Assembly: GCA_964645285.1 (NCBI GenBank)
Contig: CAZYDR010000080.1
Location: forward strand, 1 to 16,971
Source of the DNA: JAYZAP01 sp964645285
GTDB lineage: Bacteria > Pseudomonadota > Alphaproteobacteria > JAAXGF01
Reading direction: 5' to 3'
Length of the DNA: 16,971 nucleotides
The position numbers and the translations under genes are program-made. Positions 14,424-16,971 of the stretch are shown here, in pieces (positions within the stretch are counted from its first letter, which is position 1; the number at the start of each line of letters is the position of its first letter). A model generated the notes under the pieces. It saw only the letters and a list, made by a program, of their open reading frames with translations, had not been told where the DNA came from and ran no database searches.

Positions 14424-15473
14424 ATGGCCGGTGATCGCGTCGCGGTGGTGCTTTTCAATCTCGGTGGCCCCGATGCGCCCGAGGCTATACAGCCGTTTCT
14501 GTTCAACCTGTTCAACGACCAGGCAATCATCGCTCTGCCCCAGCCTCTGCGCTGGGCCCTGGCGACGCTCATTTCCCACCGCCGGGCGCCGGTCGCTCAG
14601 GGAATTTACGATCAGATCGGTGGCGCCTCGCCGCTGCTTGGACTGACCCAAGCCCAGGCCGATGCTCTGGGTAAATCACTCGGCGATCTCGGTGAAGTCG
14701 GGGTTTTCATCGCTATGCGATATTGGCATCCCATGAGCGAGGAAGCGGCGCTGGAGGTCCGCGCCTTTGCCCCGGATCGTATCGTGCTATTGCCGCTTTA
14801 TCCGCAATACTCGACCACCACCACCGCATCGTCTCTGAATGCCTGGCGACAGGAGGCGGCGAAATGCGGGCTCGACGCGCCGACCACGACCTATTGCTGC
14901 TATCCGGCGGATGATGGTCTGGTGGCGGCCCATGTAGCGGGAATTCGTCCGGGGCTCGATGAAGCAGCCAAGAGCGGGCGGCCACGGCTGCTGTTCTCGG
15001 CTCATGGTCTGCCTAAGAAAATCGTCGACAAGGGCGATCCCTATGTGTGGCAGGTGGAACGCTCGGCCGCTGCCGTGGCCCAGGTCTTGGCGCCGGACTA
15101 TGCTGATCTGGACTGGACGGTCTGCTATCAAAGCCGGGTTGGACCCCTGGAATGGGTTGGCCCTTCTCTCGATGATGAGATATCTCGCGCCGGTGGCGAT
15201 GGTGTGCCCGTGGTGGTGGTGCCGATCGCATTCGTGTCCGAACACTCGGAAACCCTGGTGGAGCTCGACGTGGAGTATCGCAAACTTGCCGAGAGCCGGG
15301 GCGTTCCGGCCTATGTACGGGTCCCGGCCTTGGCGATCGCAGCGGCTTATATCGATGGCTTGGGGGCCCTGGTGCGCCGCGCGGTTAACGGGCCAACGGG
15401 CCTGTGTTCCCAGGAAGGCGGGCGGATCTGCCCCCAGGGCCTCAAAGGCTGTCCCCAGGCAATCGGAGGATAG
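14424..15473 (+). CDS. hemH: ferrochelatase
   Basis: HemH inserts ferrous iron into protoporphyrin IX at the membrane face. The protein begins RVAVVLFNLGGPDAPEAIQPFL. It carries QYSTTTTASSL, the signature LLFSAHGLPKKIVDKGD with the catalytic histidine, YQSRVGPLEWVGPSL, and FVSEHSETLVELDVEY with the conserved glutamates. ATG 14424 (349 residues) has GGCGGA seven bases upstream and is preferred; a GTG at 14409 directly after the hemE stop is also possible. The C-terminal tail has three cysteines spaced C-x7-C-x6-C (LCSQEGGRICPQGLKGCPQ). Some alphaproteobacterial ferrochelatases are known to carry a [2Fe-2S] cluster, and this tail could supply ligands; that is inference. Confidence 0.97.
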   Translation: MAGDRVAVVLFNLGGPDAPEAIQPFLFNLFNDQAIIALPQPLRWALATLISHRRAPVAQGIYDQIGGASPLLGLTQAQADALGKSLGDLGEVGVFIAMRYWHPMSEEAALEVRAFAPDRIVLLPLYPQYSTTTTASSLNAWRQEAAKCGLDAPTTTYCCYPADDGLVAAHVAGIRPGLDEAAKSGRPRLLFSAHGLPKKIVDKGDPYVWQVERSAAAVAQVLAPDYADLDWTVCYQSRVGPLEWVGPSLDDEISRAGGDGVPVVVVPIAFVSEHSETLVELDVEYRKLAESRGVPAYVRVPALAIAAAYIDGLGALVRRAVNGPTGLCSQEGGRICPQGLKGCPQAIGG

Positions 15474-15477
15474 CGGG

Positions 15478-15918
15478 GTGGACGCTGATTTTTACCTGTG
15501 GATCAAGGCCTTGCATATCATCGCGGTGATTGCCTGGATGGCTGGTCTGTTGTACCTACCGAGGCTCTTTGTCTATCACTGCGAGGCGGACCATGGGAGC
15601 GACCGCGCCGCCATGCTCGAGGTCATGGAACGGCGATTGCTGTGGGCGATCATGACGCCGGCCATGGTGGTGGTGGTGATCTCCGCCGTGGCCTTGTTGT
15701 GGCTGCGGGAATTCGAGGATTTCTCGGACGGTTGGCTGCACGCCAAGCTGGTCCTAGTGGTTGGTCTGGCGGTGGCCCACGGTTTGATGGCGCGCTGGCG
15801 CAAGGACTTTGCCAGCGGCGCCAATCATCATAGCCAACGGTTTTACCGGATCGCCAACGAAGTCCCGACCCTATTGATGATCGGCATTGTCGTGCTGGTT
15901 GTGGTCAAGCCCTTCTAG
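15478..15918 (+). CDS. hemJ: protoporphyrinogen IX oxidase, HemJ type
   Basis: HemJ is the membrane protoporphyrinogen oxidase used by most alphaproteobacteria in place of HemG or HemY; it makes the substrate of HemH. The 146-residue protein begins DADFYLWIKALHIIAVIAWMAGLLYLPRLFVYH, holding the conserved histidine of the first helix and the LYLPRLFVYH block. Three more membrane segments follow, around residues 60-77, 90-104 and 130-145, with RFYRIANEVPTLLMIGIVVLVVVKPF at the end, the usual NExP motif. The GTG at 15478 is supported by GGAGGA seven bases upstream, inside the end of hemH. Only 4 bases separate it from the hemH stop, so hemE-hemH-hemJ form one operon. Confidence 0.96.
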   Translation: MDADFYLWIKALHIIAVIAWMAGLLYLPRLFVYHCEADHGSDRAAMLEVMERRLLWAIMTPAMVVVVISAVALLWLREFEDFSDGWLHAKLVLVVGLAVAHGLMARWRKDFASGANHHSQRFYRIANEVPTLLMIGIVVLVVVKPF

Positions 15919-15948
15919 GCCCCAACAGACTCTCGCCGCATTCTTCGT

Positions 15949-15978
15949 TTGACACTCACCGCGCCTTGAAGCTAGTGT
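15949..15978 (+). promoter_or_regulatory. candidate rho promoter
   Basis: A perfect TTGACA (-35) at 15949-15954 is followed after 18 bases by TAGTGT at 15973-15978, which keeps only the T, A and final T of the -10 consensus. A strong -35 with a weak -10 is not unusual in alphaproteobacteria. It would give rho a leader of roughly 205 bases. Confidence 0.35.
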
Positions 15979-16020
15979 CCGTCGTTCCTACATTGGTGAC
16001 AACGCGCGAGCCCGCGCGCA

Positions 16021-16191
16021 ACGCCCATCCCACCTGAATATCTCCGATTATCCCCAACGGGATCGGTGCATCACCAGACCTTCCGCTACCGGGTATGGCC
16101 TTTCGTTCCGGCGCCCCGCATTCCGATCTCCCTTCGCGTTCCGCGATTTGATCGACATTCGAAATCTCATTCACATTCCATGTAATCCATT
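16021..16191 (+). promoter_or_regulatory. C-rich, G-poor rho leader (candidate rut-like autoregulatory region)
   Basis: By direct count this 171-base stretch has 62 C and 30 G on the + strand, a bias opposite to the G-leaning coding sequence of the neighbouring heme genes. The last 36 bases before the ATG are almost free of G. Rho binds C-rich, unstructured RNA, and E. coli rho is known to attenuate its own leader. Rho-dependent autoregulation here is inferred from composition only. Confidence 0.35.
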
Positions 16192-16971
16192 ATGAAACTC
16201 CAAGACCTTAAGAAGAAAACCCCTGAAGATCTTCTGGCTTTTGCCGAAGAGGTCGGGATCGAGGCGGCCAGTGCCATGCGCAAACAGGATCTCCTGTTTG
16301 GCATCCTCAAGAACTTGGCCTACCAGGGCACGGCGATTTACGGTGACGGTGTCCTGGAAATTCTCCAGGACGGCTTCGGCTTTCTCCGGGCGCCTGAATC
16401 GAACTATTTGTCCGGCCCCGATGACGTCTACGTTTCGCCAAGTCAGATCAGGCGTTTTGCCCTGCGTACCGGCGACACGGTGGAGGGTGAGATCAGGGCG
16501 CCCAAGGATAGCGAACGGTATTTCGCTATGCTCAAGGTCAACACCATCAACTTCGACGAACCGGACGCGGCGCTGCATCGGGTCAATTTCGATAATCTGA
16601 CGCCGCTTTATCCGGAAGAGCGCATCAAGCTGGAACTCGAGGATCCTACGATACAGGACCTCAGCACCCGGGTAATCGAGCTAGTGGCGCCGCTTGGCAA
16701 GGGCCAGCGGGCGTTGCTGGTGTCGCCGCCCCGGGCCGGCAAGACCGTGCTCATGCAGAACATCGCCCACGCCATTACCGCCAATAATCCGGAGATCTTT
16801 CTCATTGTCCTGCTCATTGACGAGCGACCCGAGGAAGTCACCGATATGCAACGCTCGGTCAAAGGCGAAGTAGTGAGTTCGACTTTCGACGAGCCGGCCA
16901 CACGCCACGTGCAGGTTGCCGAGATGGTCATCGAAAAGGCCAAGCGCCTTGTAGAACATAAGCACGACGTG
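16192..16971 (+). CDS. rho: transcription termination factor Rho, N-terminal part (3' truncated)
   Basis: Rho is the hexameric RNA-dependent ATPase that releases transcripts. The 260 codons present begin MKLQDLKKKTPEDLLAFAEE, the Rho N-terminal helical domain, with MRKQDLLFGILK. Next comes the cold-shock-like RNA-binding domain with GVLEILQDGFGFLRAPESNY (about 53-72), DDVYVSPSQIRRFALRTGD, and the YPEERI linker. The ATPase core starts with the Walker A loop VSPPRAGKTVLM (about 178-189; the family usually has PPRTGKT or PPRAGKT) and LIDERPEEVTDMQRSV. The frame is open to the window end; Walker B, the Q and R loops and the C-terminus lie outside. ATG 16192 gives the family N-terminus, and an in-frame stop lies just upstream. 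Confidence 0.97.
   Translation, partial: MKLQDLKKKTPEDLLAFAEEVGIEAASAMRKQDLLFGILKNLAYQGTAIYGDGVLEILQDGFGFLRAPESNYLSGPDDVYVSPSQIRRFALRTGDTVEGEIRAPKDSERYFAMLKVNTINFDEPDAALHRVNFDNLTPLYPEERIKLELEDPTIQDLSTRVIELVAPLGKGQRALLVSPPRAGKTVLMQNIAHAITANNPEIFLIVLLIDERPEEVTDMQRSVKGEVVSSTFDEPATRHVQVAEMVIEKAKRLVEHKHDV

Noticed and set aside
15956..16174. 72-codon - strand open frame upstream of rho
   Set aside because: It lies antisense to the rho leader, shows no family features, and the opposite-strand composition explains the lack of stops.

Overview
The window is GC-rich chromosomal DNA from an alphaproteobacterium. The gene content and order (rho, hemJ, hemH and hemE on one side; PPSR, maf, aroE, coaE and dnaQ on the other, then secB, fxsA, a Tim44-like gene, mltA, smr and hslU) match the conserved origin-proximal block of that class. 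A Rhodospirillales-like host is my inference; no rRNA or other taxonomic marker is present. The sequence behaves like a draft: there is one run of ten N inside lutB, and one gene carries two disruptions.

Layout, left to right. (1) 1-944, + strand: the 3' end of hslU, overlapped by a class I methyltransferase. (2) 960-1747, - strand: a membrane-anchored CBS-domain gene broken by an in-frame stop and a frameshift. (3) 1823-7203, - strand: a Tim44-like gene, mltA, the lutABC lactate-oxidation operon and smr. The lut genes overlap each other and overlap smr. (4) 7204-7416: a divergent spacer with three consecutive hairpins. (5) 7417-8486, + strand: fxsA and a histidine phosphatase, ending in a hairpin. 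(6) 8515-8779: a non-coding 265-bp element with 21-bp perfect terminal inverted repeats and two nested inverted repeats, resembling a MITE, lying just upstream of secB. (7) 9330-12948, - strand: a tight train PPSR-maf-aroE-coaE-dnaQ. (8) 12949-13361: a gene-free spacer between PPSR and hemE that is the probable chromosomal replication origin. (9) 13362-16971, + strand: hemE-hemH-hemJ (last steps of heme synthesis), a C-rich leader and the 5' part of rho.

How it fits together. Genes on both sides of the PPSR/hemE spacer are transcribed away from it, as expected for leading-strand genes flanking an origin. The right arm makes heme; the left arm carries precursor, nucleotide-quality and proofreading functions. 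The lut operon is the main metabolic cargo in an otherwise housekeeping block.

The points most worth attention are the nested inverted-repeat element, the probable oriC, the structured fxsA/Tim44 spacer, the disrupted CBS gene, and the lutB gap, whose flanks overlap by four bases and close in frame.
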